NCBI GenBank assembly: GCA_022432975.1
Contig: CM039515.1
Span: 15,704,988-15,768,987, forward strand
Origin: Begonia masoniana
Lineage: Eukaryota; Streptophyta; Magnoliopsida; Cucurbitales; Begoniaceae
DNA length: 64,000 nucleotides
Direction of reading: 5' to 3'
The notes beneath the pieces were generated by a model. It was given only the letters and a program-made list of their open reading frames with translations, did not search any database and was not told the origin of the DNA. Each line of letters starts with the position of its first letter. Position 1 is the first letter of the stretch. Below, piece after piece: positions 12,263 through 24,533 of the stretch. The position numbers were made by a program, and so were the translations under genes.

Positions 12263-12300
12263 TATTTAAGGAAGGATTTAATGAGGTTTAGCCGCCACTG
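12263..12300 (+). promoter_or_regulatory. TATA-like core promoter of LTR A
   Basis: CGTATTTAAGG followed about 22 bases later by TTTAGCCGCCACTG. The same pair recurs in B (TATTTAA 14405, GCCGCCACTG about 14444) and E (TATTTAA 45517, GCCGCCAC about 45557). A core promoter and start region is inferred from conservation and position; no transcript data are available. Confidence 0.5.
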
Positions 12301-13662
12301 TTCCTTCATTTTTTCCTTCTCGGTATTCAGCTCAAGCTCAACAGAGCTCCAAACAATTTTTCCTCTCCGATATCCATTTCTTCAAACTAGGTAAGTTTTC
12401 CCTTCGTTTTCTCGAGATTTAGTGGTTAGATAGCAGAGAGAGTGCAATGAGTGTATTTTTGAGAATGCTGTGAGTGAGTTGAGTTCGGGTTAGTGTTGAA
12501 TCAAGAATGTACGATGATCCGAACTTCTAAACTAGCTCTTTAGGTTGTGAATGGTGTAGGATGAGGTTTAGTGAAGATCTGAATGGTATTTTGTTTATGA
12601 CATTAAGTGAACAGGGCTTCCAAAGTAGTTGAAACCGAGCGATTTTCGGGAGACCAGGTAAGTGAAGTTTGCTTGCACCTTCGAACCTACATCACAAAAC
12701 ATCAAGAACATGTTTATTTGAATGTGTCTGTATGCTATGCATCATGTTTTAAAAGTATACAAAAATGAATTTGAATGCATGTTGGCATGGTAAGGAATGA
12801 ACATAATTAAACAGCTATGAGAAACAGATTTACTGTTAAGGGAAATAATCTGCCCCTTAATGAGACAGTGGATATTTATACTTTGGGAGAGTTGATCCAA
12901 CTCCCAATTTCACAGGGGGATTGGAAACAGCTATGTGAATCAGATTACTGTTAAAGGAATTAATCTACCCCTTAATGAGTCAGTGGATATTTATACTTTG
13001 GGAGAGTTGAACCAACTCCCAATTTCACAGGGGGATCTGAACAGAAACGATGAACGACAACTGAGATAAGAAAGTAGAAATTGCATGTTTAGGAATTCAG
13101 ATATCAGCATTTCATTTCATTACTGCTTTACTTACTTAGCATTAGGCTAATAGATGAGTTTTGTGATGTAGGTGAAGAAGTGATAGCAGGTGTGTTTACT
13201 GAGTTCGCTGAAGAATAGGTGAAGTTGGAAGAGCACTTCTCTGCCTCAATTTGGTATACTGATGAGGCGGATTAACTGGTGTCTGAAGAAGCGAAGATTC
13301 AGTGAACTATGATTTGATTTAAGGATGTTAAGTTTTCTAATGACAGAAGTGATTTTATTGTTTTTGGATGGATTCCCTTGAGACTTTCTGATAAAAGTAC
13401 TCTGTTGGTTTTAACACTTGTTCGTAGGTGAAGTCTTAGTAGTTATCTGATGTTTTGATACCTTTGGGAATTTCCTCTCTGCCAAAGAAAACGTGACTTA
13501 AATGTAGTTGGAGTTTATCATTTTCAAAGTCATGTCGAGGGTACAGTTGTTGTTCTTTTGTTAATGGTTTTTGTTGAATTTCAAATGTTATTTGGGGTCA
13601 GGTTGTTTTGAATGTTTGAGTGAAGTTTGTAAGTTCCATCATAGGTGAATAAAGTTCACCGG

Positions 13663-13830
13663 TGGATGTGAGGTTAGTCGATCGGATGAAGGAAATCATC
13701 CGGCTGACGTCACCGGTGGATGTGAGGTTAGTCGATCGGATGAAGGAAATCATCCAGCTGACGTCACCAGTGGATGTGAGGTTAGTCGATCGGATGAAGG
13801 AAATCATCTGGCTGACGTCATTGGTGGATG
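13663..13830 (+). repeat. three 54-bp units in the internal A LTR
   Basis: The short form of the minisatellite at 6130-6790, with the same TGACGTCA and CGGATGA-N6-TCATCCG elements. This is the probable ancestral copy number. Confidence 0.9.
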
Positions 13831-14251
13831 TCGTATGTTAAGCTTACCGGATGATGTAGTAGAAGTCTTGTCGTTTAGTGATCGGTGGATGTCGTGTGTT
13901 AAGCTTACCGGATGATGTAGTTGAAGCCTTTGTCGTTTAGTCACCGGAAGAAGTCTTTTTGCTTTCTGTTTCAGCCTCTTCCGTTGACTTTGCTTAGCGG
14001 TAGATGCGTTTGACCTTTGAAATTTTCAGGGCATTTCGCGATTTAAACCTTTACTTCTTTTGACCGATTATTCCTTAACATCCCAACCAATTATTCAAGC
14101 ACTGTTCTATGGTTTTGTTTAACTCTATTTTTTCTCAAATGATTTCCACTGCAAGTCTTTAAATGTTTTGAGGTTTTAGAAAATGTCAAATTTTGACTTT
14201 CGAGCGAAGTTTTAAATTTAGTTCAAAGTTTCTTGGTTATGTTCGAGCTAT

Positions 14252-14256
14252 GTGTA
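14252..14256 (+). other. left target-site duplication of element B (GTGTA)
   Basis: GTGTA here and at 40105-40109, directly outside the TG and CA ends of B. Joining the flanks restores GAGCTATGTGTAACGAACC, as found at the A LTR ends near 5690 and 41065. Confidence 0.93.
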
Positions 14257-16489
14257 TGTAGCACCCGGTTTCAATTAAACCGAATTTAACTTATCAATTA
14301 ATGATGTGCAAATTCATAGAAGAATTGGGAGAGTTATTGGTTAGGTTAAAGAGTGACTAACCAAGGGCATTTATGTAAATTTGGCAAGTTAAAAGTAGAT
14401 GACCTATTTAAGGGAAGGGGTTTAGAGATTTATGCACTGTAGCCGCCACTGTTTTATCATTTATTCCTTTTCGGTGTCCACCTCAAGCTCAGCGGAGCTC
14501 TCGACGAATCTTCCACCAGACTCTTCTTCTATCTAAGTAAGTTTTTCCCCATTTCTTATATTTTAGCAATCTGATAACCGAGGGAGTCCAATGCGAGGGT
14601 TTCGAGGAAGCTATAGATGAGTGTCGATTTCAGTTTAGTGCAGTATCAGGAATGCATTATGACCAGAGTTCTCAATTAGTTTCCTTAGGTCTCTGGTTGA
14701 ATAGGATGAAGTTTAGTGAAGGTTTAATTAATGATCGGTTTATGGATTTAGGTTCGAGCTAATTCCCGGAGGAGATTTCAACCAAACCATCCAGAAGACC
14801 AGGTAAGTAAAGTATGCATGTGCCTTCGGGCCTACATCACAAAATAGTAGGGTTATGTATTTTGGAAATGGTTTTGTATGTCATGCATCATGTTTTTGAA
14901 AGATTACGAAAATGAATTTCCATGTAAGAACGATAAGGTATGAACTGAATGTGACAGATCAACTATTAAGGGAATTCATCCGCCCCTTAATCGAGTAGAG
15001 GATGGATAACATTGGAAGAATTGATCCCACTCCCAAGGGAACAGAGGGATCAGATCAGCTATTAAGGGAATTCATCCGCCCCTTAATCGAGTAGAGGATG
15101 TATAACATTGGGAAAATTGAATCACTTCCCAAGGGAACCGAGGGATCAGATCAACTTATGAACGTATGTGAATGCAACTGAGATGAGAAAGTAGAAATTG
15201 CATGTTTAGGAATTTTATGTTTCAGCATTTCATTTCATTACTGCTTTACTTACTTAGCATTAGGCTAATAGATGAGTTTTGTGATGTAGGTGAAGAAGTG
15301 ACAGCAGGTGAATCCTCTGAGTTCATTGAGGGATAGGATGGTTGGGGGAGCACACTCATGCCACGGATCTGGTACTTGATGAGGCGGGTTAACTGATGTC
15401 AATTGGTGTGAAAGTCTAGTTGACAGTGTTTCAATTTAAACTTGTTGAGTTTTCATAACAGTAGTGATTTCAACGTTTTGAATACGTTTTTAAGTTTTCT
15501 CTTCTGATAATAATGTTCTGTTTGGTTATAGTGTTGGCACTCATTGGATTTTAGTAATGTAATGGTTGAAATGTTTTGAACAGTCTCAGTGAAGTGAGTA
15601 AATCCTTTTCGGTATTTAGAGTTGTGTTTGTATACCAAAGAGTAGATGAAATGTGGTTCTGTTCTCCATCGTTAGATGAAGTCTATCGGCAGAGGTTGAG
15701 TTGTTGTTCTGTTGTCTATCAGAAGATGTCTTCAGGGGAAGCCATCGGATGATATAGAATGAAATTTGTCGTTTAGTGATCGGTATATGTAGCTTGTTTT
15801 ATCGGAAGATGTTGTTTTGTTCACTATCGGTAGACGAAGCCTATCGGTAGATGTCGGGTTATAGTTATGTGTCTATCGGAAGGTGTAGGTTTAAGTCCAT
15901 CGGATGATGTCTCAGTAAACTCATCGGCAGATGCGTGCTGACGTCATCGGTAGTTGTAGAAAAACTTTTGTCGTTTAGTCACCGGTGGATGTAGAGCAAA
16001 GTCGATCGGATGAAGGAAATCATCTGGCTGATGTCATCGGAAGATGTAGAGTGCATTTTGTCGTTTAGTGACCGGTGGATGCCGTGTGTAGATCCACCGG
16101 ATGATGCAGAAAGTCTTTTGTCGTTTAGTGACCGGTGGATGTCGTGTTTAAATCCATCGGATGATGTAGAGAGCACTTTTTCGTTTTGCCACCGGATGAT
16201 GTTTTCCATTTTCTGCACCAGCCCCTTTTTGTTGACTTTGTCCAGCGGGCGATGTGTTTGACTTTTGAAACTTATGAAGTAAACTGCGATTTAATCCTTT
16301 ATTCCTTTGCCGATTATTCCTCAATATTCGAACTGAGTATTCAAGCATTGTACAATAGCTTTGTTTAACTTTATTTTTACTTAAACGATTTCCGCTGCAA
16401 GTTTAAAAAAAAAAGAAATACGATTGAAATTTTTAGTCATGTACGGGTATGGTGTGACAAACCGGGTTCAGATAACTCGGGGCGTTACA
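14257..16489 (+). repeat. 5' LTR of element B
   Basis: 2233 bp, starts TGTAGCACCCGG and ends CTCGGGGCGTTACA. TATTTAA is at 14405. Predicted exon 2 is 14752-14812, and the predicted intron 14813-15289 (CCAG|GTAAGT to GATGTAG|GTG). The intron contains two copies of an approximately 115-bp unit with AGCTATTAAGGGAATTCATC. The tail (15650-16200) is a series of degenerate 60-bp units with GTCGTTTAGTGACCGGTGGA and ATCGGATGATG words. Confidence 0.92.
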
Positions 16490-16492
16490 GTG

Positions 16493-16503
16493 TGGTATTA
16501 GAG
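16493..16503 (+). other. primer-binding site of B (initiator Met tRNA)
   Basis: TGGTATTAGAG, one mismatch from TGGTATCAGAG, three bases after the LTR end. The mismatch is a C-to-T change. Confidence 0.85.
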
Positions 16504-16643
16504 ACATTCAGTTAAACCGTTCAAAAGATTACTCATCAGTGCCAATCGTTGCATGGAGGTACTCCAACAACTGTAAGTGTTTACCTTAACCTTAGCTACT
16601 AGATATTTAAGAGTGTAATTAACCTTGTACAGGATTATAGCAA

Positions 16644-18124
16644 ATGTCTAGATGACCAGGAAGACCAAGGTTACCAAGAGAGATACCAAGTCCGAGGCGG
16701 GAGGAGGACTCTAGTGTAATTAGGCAGCTGACAGAATTGATGCGTCAGCAGACTGACATAGTACGTAACAGTCTGATCAATTAGAAGTGCTGTTGAGCCG
16801 GGAGACACAAGGAAGTGCCAACTCGGGTTCTAGCAGTGAACATTCTGGAGATAGATTCTGGAGACTAAGATCACCCACGTTTGATGGACAGTCAACTGAT
16901 CCAGTTATTGCTGAGGGATGGCTTAGAAAAATTGAGAGTATGTTTAGGTATGCCAATATTGGAGAAGAGGACAAAGTCACGTTGGCCACGTTCCATTTGG
17001 CTGGTGAAGCTCAACTCTAGTGGGAAACAATAGAGACTACCACAGATGTGTTGGCGATACCTTGGTCACAATTCAAGGACATATTCTATGGGAAGTATTT
17101 TAACAGCACGGCCCAAAGTGCAAAGAAGTTGGAGTTTCTGAGTTTGAAGCAGACAGGGTCGGTGGCAGAGTACAGTAGGCAATTTGAGTCCTTGTCCAGG
17201 TTTGCTGGACATTTTGCTCATAAGGACGAGGATATGGTGTTCAAATTTGTGCATGGACTGAAGCCGGAGATTTACCGAGGAGTCAAATTCTGTGGCATTA
17301 AAGACTTGACATTTAGTGAAGTTGTGTCCACTGCTCTGGAAGTGGAAGAAGCTGAAAGGAAGTGTGCCGGACCAAAGGAGGTTTCGCAAAAGTTTATCCA
17401 GCCACACCATCAGAGGGGAGTGAAGAGGCCAAGTGAAGGCCAAAATAACCAAGGATCTGGAAAGAAGGTACTAAATTCCCAGAAGTTCCCTCAGTGCCCG
17501 AAATGTTCAAAGAATCACTTGGGGGAGTGTAGATTTGGATCGGCTAAGTGCTTCAACTGTGAAGAGGTTGGACACTTGTACAAGGATTGCCCAAACCCCC
17601 GGGTCCTTCGATGTTTCCATTGCAACAAGGTTGGCCATGTCAACAGAGACTGCCCAGCTTTGAAGGGTGGCCCTGTCAAGATTAAGCCAAGAATATTCTC
17701 CATGATGGAGTCAGGTGATGAGGACCAGCCTGCTGTAGTGGCAGGTACTATATTGATTAACTCTGTACCTGCTTTTACTTTGATAGATTCGGGTGCAACT
17801 CATTCTTTTATAGCCTCTGCATTTGCTGATAAGTTAGATGTACGGTTTACTCCTTCTGGTGAGCACATGCACTCTAGTCAAATGATGCCTGATAGTGTGG
17901 TGTTAGTAGGGAATATGAATTTGTCTGCTGACCTCATTGTTATGGACATAATGGGATTCGATGTGATCCTAGAATGGATTGGTTGTTTAAGCATTATGCC
18001 ACAATAGATTGTAGAACTGGAATTGTTAGTTTTCAACCCCCTAGTGGTTTAAACCATACTTTCAAGCCTTGAAGAAGAGTAAGGAAATGACTGTAATGAC
18101 TTCTGTTAGTTGTAGACCCTCCCC
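16644..18124 (+). pseudogene. element B gag and protease (broken)
   Basis: The gag start is set by homology to the starts at 40298 and 47702. Codon 4 is TGA (CGA to TGA). A one-base deletion near 16770 shifts the frame, and a Trp of the QLWWE motif is TAG at about 17018. Open segments are 16787-17020 and 17048-18007. The gag core ([19 protein letters not shown]) is followed by [40 protein letters not shown] and protease [10 protein letters not shown]. Loss of one G in the VILGMDWL motif near 17972 shifts the end of the protease out of frame. It encodes the capsid/nucleocapsid and the aspartic protease. It cannot produce an intact product. Confidence 0.92.
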
Positions 18125-21094
18125 TTGCAGAGAGTATTTGTGCTTTTTTGCCAGTGTTTTAGAACCCAACAAGTAGAAAAATCAAGCCCCAAAAACATTT
18201 TAGTTGTCCAAGATTTTCCAGAGGTATTTCTAGATGACCTTCCTGGCTTGCCACCAGATAGGGAAATTGAATTTGTGGTAGATGTTTACCCCGGCGCTGA
18301 GCCTATATCTAAGAATCTATATAGACTAGCACAAATAGAACTTAAGGAATTGAAGAAGCAGTTAGAGGATTTATTGGAGAAAGGGTTCATACGCCCTAGC
18401 TTTTCACCGTGGGATGCACCTGTCCTTTTTGTCAAAAAGAAAGATGGATCAATGCGTATGTGCATTGATTATAGAGAATTAAATAAGTTGACTGTCAAGA
18501 ATAAGTACCCTTTGTCGAGGATTGATGACTTATTTGACCAGCTTAAGGGTGCAAGAGTTTTCTCTAAGATTGACCTTAGATCCGGTTATTATCAGTTGAA
18601 AGTCAAATCAGAGGATATCCCTAAGACAGCTTTTCGCACAAGGTATGGGCATTATGAGTTTTTGGTTATGTCGTTTGGGTTGACTAATGCGCCAGCAGCC
18701 TTCATGGATCTTATGAATAGGGTGTTTCATGAATACTTAGATAAATTTGTCATAGTGTTCATTGATGATATTTTAATTTATTCCCGTTCCAAGAACGAGC
18801 ATGCTAGACACCTGACCTTAGTGTTGAAAGTATTAAAACAGCACCAACTTTACGCCAAGTTTTCCAAGTGTGAATTTTGGTTGGACCAAGTTCACTTTCT
18901 TGGTCATGTGATCTCTAGAGATGGAATATCCGTTGATCCAGCTAAGGTCCAAGCAGTTAAGGAATGGCCCCAACCGAAGAGTGCTAATGATATTAGGAGT
19001 TTTCTTGGGTTAGCAGGATATTACAGGAAGTTCATTGAAGGATTTTCAAAGATTGCTACACCCCTTATAAGGTTAACAAGGAAGAATGTGAAGTATATGT
19101 GAACTGAAGAATGTGAACGTAGCTTTCAGACCTTGAAGCAGAAACTGACCAATGCCCCAATCTTAACCCTTCCAGTTGAAGATGGTAAATTTAGTATTTA
19201 TTGTGACGCTTCCAAAATTGGACTAGGTTGTGTGTTGATGCAAGATGAAAAGGTTATAGCTTATGCTTCTAGACAATTAAAAGTACATGAAAAGAATTAC
19301 CCTACACATGACTTAGAATTAGCTGCTGTGGTCTTCGCATTAAAGATTTGGAGGCACTATCTGTATGGACAAACTTGTGAGATATTTTCGGATCAAAAAA
19401 GTCTGAAATACATTTTCACGCAAAAGGAACTTAATATGAGGCAACGTAGGTGGCTAGAGTTTGTCAAAGATTACGATTTTGAGATTAAGTACCACCCTGG
19501 CAAGGCGAATGTAGTGGCTGATGCCTTGAGTAGAGTGACTCCTTCAGTCTCTGCATTGATTCTAGAAATACCGATAGCTCTAGAGACGGAATTCCAAAGA
19601 TTTAACCTGGAAGCTGTGTCTAGTGTGTCAGCCATGCTTTCGGCCATATCTTTAAGGCCTACAATTTTGGAAAAAATAAAGAAAGTTCAAATGAATGACA
19701 CTGAATGCAATAAGTATAAGTTGTGCATGGATTCTACTGACAAGTCGGATTTCAACTGCTCAGTTGATGGAATACTCAAGTTTTGGAACAGATGGTTTGT
19801 CCCGGCTGATACTGAACTTAGGAAAGGAATCCTATATGAGGCACATTCTTCTGGACTCTCTGTTCATCCCGGGAGTACAAAAATGTACAGAGATCTCAAG
19901 CAACGTTATTGGTGGCCAGGTATGAAGAGAAGTGTGGCGGAGTACGTGGAGTCATGTCTGGTCTGCCAACAGGTCAAGGCTGAACATCAGAGGCCTGTTG
20001 GAACATTGCAACCTTTACCAGTTCCCGAATGGAAATGGGAACAAATAACTATGGATTTTGTTGTAGGATTACCTAGAACAACAAGAGGTCACGATGCAAT
20101 TTGGGTAATAGTTGATCGTTTAACCAAATCAGCTCACTTTCTGCCAATGAAGATAACATACTCGATGGATCAATTGGCTGAGTTGTATGTGCACGAAGTT
20201 GTTAGACTGCATGGAGTTCCAATCACCATAGTTTCAGACCGAGACTCCAGATTTACATCTAAGTTTTGGAGAAGTTTGCACAAGGCTATGGGAACACAGC
20301 TTAGTTTTAGCACAGCCTTTCATCCTCAAACTGATGGACAATCCTAGAGAACAATCCAAACGTTGGAGGATATGCTTCGTGCATGTGTACTGGAATTTCA
20401 GGGTTCTTGGAGTAAGAATTTACCATTGGTTGAATTCTCTTATAATAACAGTTTTCAAGCAACAATAGACATGGCACCATACGAGACATTATATGGACGA
20501 AAGTGCAGATCTCCATTATATTGGGATGAGGTTGGAGAAGCACAATTGATTGGTCCTGACATTGTGCAACAGACAGTGGAGAAGATTGCTCTTATCCGAC
20601 AAAGAATCTTAACAGCTCAAAGCCGGCAGAAAAGCTATGCAGACAAAAGGCGAAGAGAACTGGAATTTGAAGTAGGTACTGAAGTTTTTCTTAAGGTGCC
20701 ACCTTTCAAAGGAGTTGTGAGATTTGGGAAAAGAGGCAAGTTGAACCCCAGATATATTGGACCTTTCCAAATCGTGAAGAGGATTGGGAAGTCTGCACAC
20801 CAACTTCAGTTACCAGCCTCTCTGGAGGGAATTCATAATGTGTTTCATGTTTCCATGCTAAAGAAGTGTGTTAGAGATCCTTCACAGATGGTGGAACAGC
20901 AGAGCATCGAAGTTCTTCCTACTCTTACTTATGAGGAGAAACCAGTAAAAATCTTAGATTATGTAGTAAAGGTATTGCGCAACAAAGAGGTTCCACTAGT
21001 AAAAGTCTTATGGAACAACCTGAACAGAGAGGAGGCCACTTGGGAGCGCCAGCAAGACATGATGGACCAACATCCAGAATTATTCAGGTACTGA
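18125..21094 (+). pseudogene. element B RT, RNase H and integrase (broken)
   Basis: RT (18180-19102) has the YRLA...[16 protein letters not shown] segment and the FIDDILIYS active site, then Trp to TGA at 19100-19102. RNase H with [10 protein letters not shown] and DHK changed to DQK follows at 19133 onward. The integrase has zinc-binding HPGSTKMY...CLVCQQ, catalytic MDFVVGLP and [11 protein letters not shown] replaces the catalytic Glu codon in GQS-*-RT at 20345-20347. The last segment, 20363-21094, runs to the natural TGA and carries the GPFQIVKRIG core and the chromodomain-like tail ending RQQDMMDQHPELF. Organisation and motifs fit the Tekay/Del clade of chromoviruses (family knowledge). 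Confidence 0.93.
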
Positions 21095-21112
21095 ATTTTG
21101 AGGACAAAATTC

Positions 21113-21129
21113 TTTTAAGGAAGGTAGAT
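21113..21129 (+). other. polypurine tract of element B
   Basis: TTTTAAGGAAGGTAGAT directly before the 3' LTR start TGTAGAACCCGG at 21130. Confidence 0.85.
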
Positions 21130-22593
21130 TGTAGAACCCGGTTTCAATTAAACCGAATTTAACTTATCAATTAATGATGTGCAAATTCATGGAAGAATTG
21201 AGAGAGTTATTGGTTAGGTTAAAGAGTGACTAACCAAGGGCATTTATGTAAATTTGGCAAGTTAAAAGTAGATGACCTATTTAAGGGAAGGGGTTTAGAG
21301 ATTTATGCACTGTAGCCGCCACTGTTTTATCATTTATTCCTTTTCGGTGTCCAGCTCAAGCTCAGCGGAGCTCTCGACGAATCTTCCACCAGACTCTTCT
21401 TCCATCTAAGTAAGTTTTTCCCCATTTCTTATATTTTAGCAGTCTGATAACCGAGGGAGTCCAATGCGAGGGTTTCGAGGATGCTATAGATGAGTGTCGA
21501 TTTCAGTTTAGTGCAGTATCGGGAATGCATTATGACCAGAGTTCTCAATTAGTTTCCTTAGGTCTCTGGTTGAATAGGATGAAGTTTAGTGAAGGTTTAA
21601 TTAATGATCGATTTATGGATTTAGGTTCGAACTAATTCTCGGAGGAGATTTCAACCAAACCATCTAGAAGACCAGGTAAGTAAAGTATGCATGTGCCTTC
21701 GGGCTTACATCACAAAACAGTAGGGTTATGTATTTTTGAAATGGTTTTGTATGTCATGCATCATGTTTTTGAAAGATTACGAAAATGAATTTCCATGTAA
21801 GAACGATAAGGTATGAACTGAATGTGACAGATCAGCTATTAAGGGAATTCATCCGCCCCTTAATCGAGTAGAGGATGTATAACATTGGGAGAATTGATCC
21901 CACTCCCAAGGGAACAGAGGGATCAGATCAGCTATTAAGGGAATTCATCCGCCCCTTAATCGAGTAGAGGATGTATAACATTGGGAAAATTGATCCACTT
22001 CCCAAGGGAACTGAGGGATCAGATCAACTTATGAACGTATGTGAATGCAACTGAGATGAGAAAGTAGAAATTGCATGTTTAGGAATTTTATGTTTCAGCA
22101 TTTCATTTCATTACTGCTTTACTTACTTAGCATTAGGCTAATAGATGAGTTTTGTGATGTAGGTGAAGAAGTGACAGCAGGTGAATCCTCTGAGTTCATT
22201 GAGGGATAGGATGGTTGGGGGAGCACACTCATGCCACGGATCTGGTACTTGATGAGGCTGGTTAACTGATGTCAATTGGTGTGAAAGTCTAGTTGACAGT
22301 GTTTCAATTTAAACTTGTTGAGTTTTCATAACAGTAGTGATTTCAACGTTTTGAATACGTTTTTGAGTTTTCTCTTCTGATAATAGTGTTCTGTTTGGTT
22401 ATAGTGTTGGCACTCACTGGATTTTAGTAATGTAATGGTTGAAATGTTTTGAACGGTCTCAGTGAAGTGAGTAAATCTTTTTCGGTATTTAGAGTTGTGT
22501 TTGTATACCAAAGAGTAGATGAAATGTGGTTCTGTTCTCCATCGTTAGATGAAGTCTATCGGCAGAGGTTGAGTTGTTGTTCTGTTGTCTATC
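21130..22593 (+). repeat. 3' LTR of element B, first piece
   Basis: Matches 14257-15718 closely. Predicted intron 21676-22162. Cut at 22593 by element C; the LTR resumes at 36351. Confidence 0.93.
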
Positions 22594-23856
22594 TGACACG
22601 GGGTCCCTTAGAAAAAGGGGCCCGTGTACAACCAACAAATAATCAAGAAAGGTGCTCGCTTGTGTGTATGTGAAAGATATTGAAATAAAAGAAGGAAAAG
22701 ACTAAAATAAAATGCAAGAAAATAACACTAAGCTACAATGATATGGCCGAATATAAGATGGTGATTAATAGTGAGAAAATATAAGAGAAATAAGAAGAAG
22801 AAGATGTTAGGGATGAATAGAAAATGAAATGCACTAAGAATAAGAAAATGACATAAAATAAAAGTGAGTGTGTGGATATTATGAAGCTGAAATTTAAAGG
22901 TGGATTTGTGTGCAAGGTGAAGACAATAAAAATAAAGAAATACCCTTGGAGGTTCCTTAGAGCGATCTTACGGGTTAGGCTCAAGGATAAACGTTTTCCG
23001 GGAGAAAAACGACCACCGTAGGCCTAGAATTTTCGTCCTCGATCCAACTCCCAATGGAGAAGGTGAGGGAATGAATAAGAGCTAACCTAGCAACCCAAGC
23101 TAGGCTAGCAATGGAGGCTAACTCCTATTGGTTCAAAGAACCAAGGAAAAATCACCAAAGGAATTTGGGAGATTTAGGGAAATAGTAGTATATTGATTTG
23201 GAAAAAAGTTGTCTACAGTCACTAATACCATGCATTTATAGAAATCCTAGGTGGATTAGGGCCCTTGGATCAAAAAGGATGGATGGCCAAGATCAAGGCA
23301 AACAAGTACACATCCTAGGGAGGAGATGAATGCCATGCCTAAATGGATCAATGGAGAGAATCTTGCCACATCATCAATCCATGTTGCCACTAACTTTTGT
23401 ACTTGCAAAATTATACCTTTTTTTGTGGGCTCTTCTTTGGGCCAAGGCTTCCATTGGGCTCCATTTATTGTAGGGCCTTTTCCTTTGAATATTTTGTTGA
23501 ACTTCCTCCAACCCAAACCCACCACCATACATCTAGTCCTAACCACACAATCTAATGCATGAAATGCAATTATAAAATCCTTACAATAAAGGCGAATGTA
23601 TGCCAATGAGTTTTAAAAATTAAAAATTACAAATTAAGGCCCGAGAAGACAAATTCCCATGGGGCTATCAGCAAGCTCTGTGTGAATGCTCCAATGAATG
23701 ACATGGCAAGGCTTCTCCACATCCTCTGATGTCGGCTCGCAAGCGAAGTCCATGATGTGTTCCAAACCTGTAAAAAGAGACAATTCATTAGAACATTGAT
23801 TAAGTAAATTTTGTGCCCGAGTTTGTGATCTCGTGACGGGCCTCCGAGGCATGTCA
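22594..23856 (-). repeat. 3' LTR of element C
   Basis: 1263 bp, same length as its partner, a few per cent divergent by eye. The first 220 bases (element sense) are coding for the integrase tail. The rest is noncoding. Confidence 0.93.
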
Positions 23857-24533
23857 TCCCCTCCGGGTGGCTGAAGATTTGACCTCAAATCCATTAGCTC
23901 AGCCTCCTCTTCATGTCCCATTTCTCCAATATAAGGGGACAAATCTTGCACATTGAAGGTGGATGACACTCCATAATCGCCAGGTAACTCTACTTTGTAC
24001 GCGTTATTATTTATGCATTCCAAAATTTTGAAGGGGCCTTCAGCCCTAGGCAACAATTTGGAGCGTCTTTTGGCGGGAAATCGTTCCTTTCGAAGGTGTA
24101 TCCACACCAAATCTCCAACATTAAAAATTATCTCTTTTCGTCCCTTGTTAGCATGCTTAGCATAGTTGGCATTACTTTTCTCAATCGTTTGGCGAACTTT
24201 TTCATGCAACTTTTTCATTTGTTCTGCTTTACTTGCTCCCAAAGGGTTGATTAGGTCCTGGGTTGGAATAGGAATAAGTGTCAAGGGTGTGTTCAGATTA
24301 AAACCATATACTACCTCAAATGGCGTTTGCTGGGTGGTGGAGTGAAGGCTTCGGTTATAACCGAATTCAACTTGGGGTAGTAATATGTCCCAATTGGTTA
24401 GATTCTTACCTATGACACTTCGCAGAAGGGTTCCCAAAGTCCTATTGACCACTTCTGTTTGGCCGTCCGTTTGGGGATGGAAAGATGTAATAAACATAAT
24501 GTGGTCCTCAATTTCTTCCATAAAGTCTTCCAA
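23634..24533 (-). pseudogene. element C integrase C-terminal part, ending inside the LTR
   Basis: 299-codon open segment starting at the integrase core: [13 protein letters not shown] with the catalytic Glu, then FGYNRSLHSTT, YGFNLNTPL, ANKGRKEI and GDLVWIHLRKERFP. After the core come STFNVQDLSPY and a DLRSNLQPPGGDDM tail. It crosses the PPT at 23857 and about 70 codons (RRPVTRSQTRAQNLL...) are written in the 3' LTR. The same tail is open at complement(36123..36341) in the 5' LTR. The frame is shifted relative to the upstream integrase segment near 24530. The LTR-encoded tail and motif suggest the CRM clade, in which this tail is thought to guide insertion to centromeric chromatin. Confidence 0.85.
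23857..23867 (-). other. polypurine tract of element C
   Basis: CCCGGAGGGGA in element sense, immediately before the LTR start TGACATGCC. It is embedded in the integrase reading frame. Confidence 0.85.

Larger units (their letters stand above)
12115..14256 (+). repeat. internal forward LTR of element A, main part
   Basis: Starts TGTAACACCCGATT directly after the gag C-half and is in opposite orientation to the outer LTRs. It is split by element B at 14256; the last 33 bases are at 40110-40142. TATA-like TATTTAA is at 12263-12269 and a GCCGCCACTG motif at 12291. The first donor CTAG|GTAAGTTTTC is at 12391, the second donor CCAG|GTAAGT at 12658 and the acceptor GATGTAG|GTG at 13171, giving a predicted 514-bp intron. 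Three 54-bp minisatellite units lie at about 13663-13830. Confidence 0.9.
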
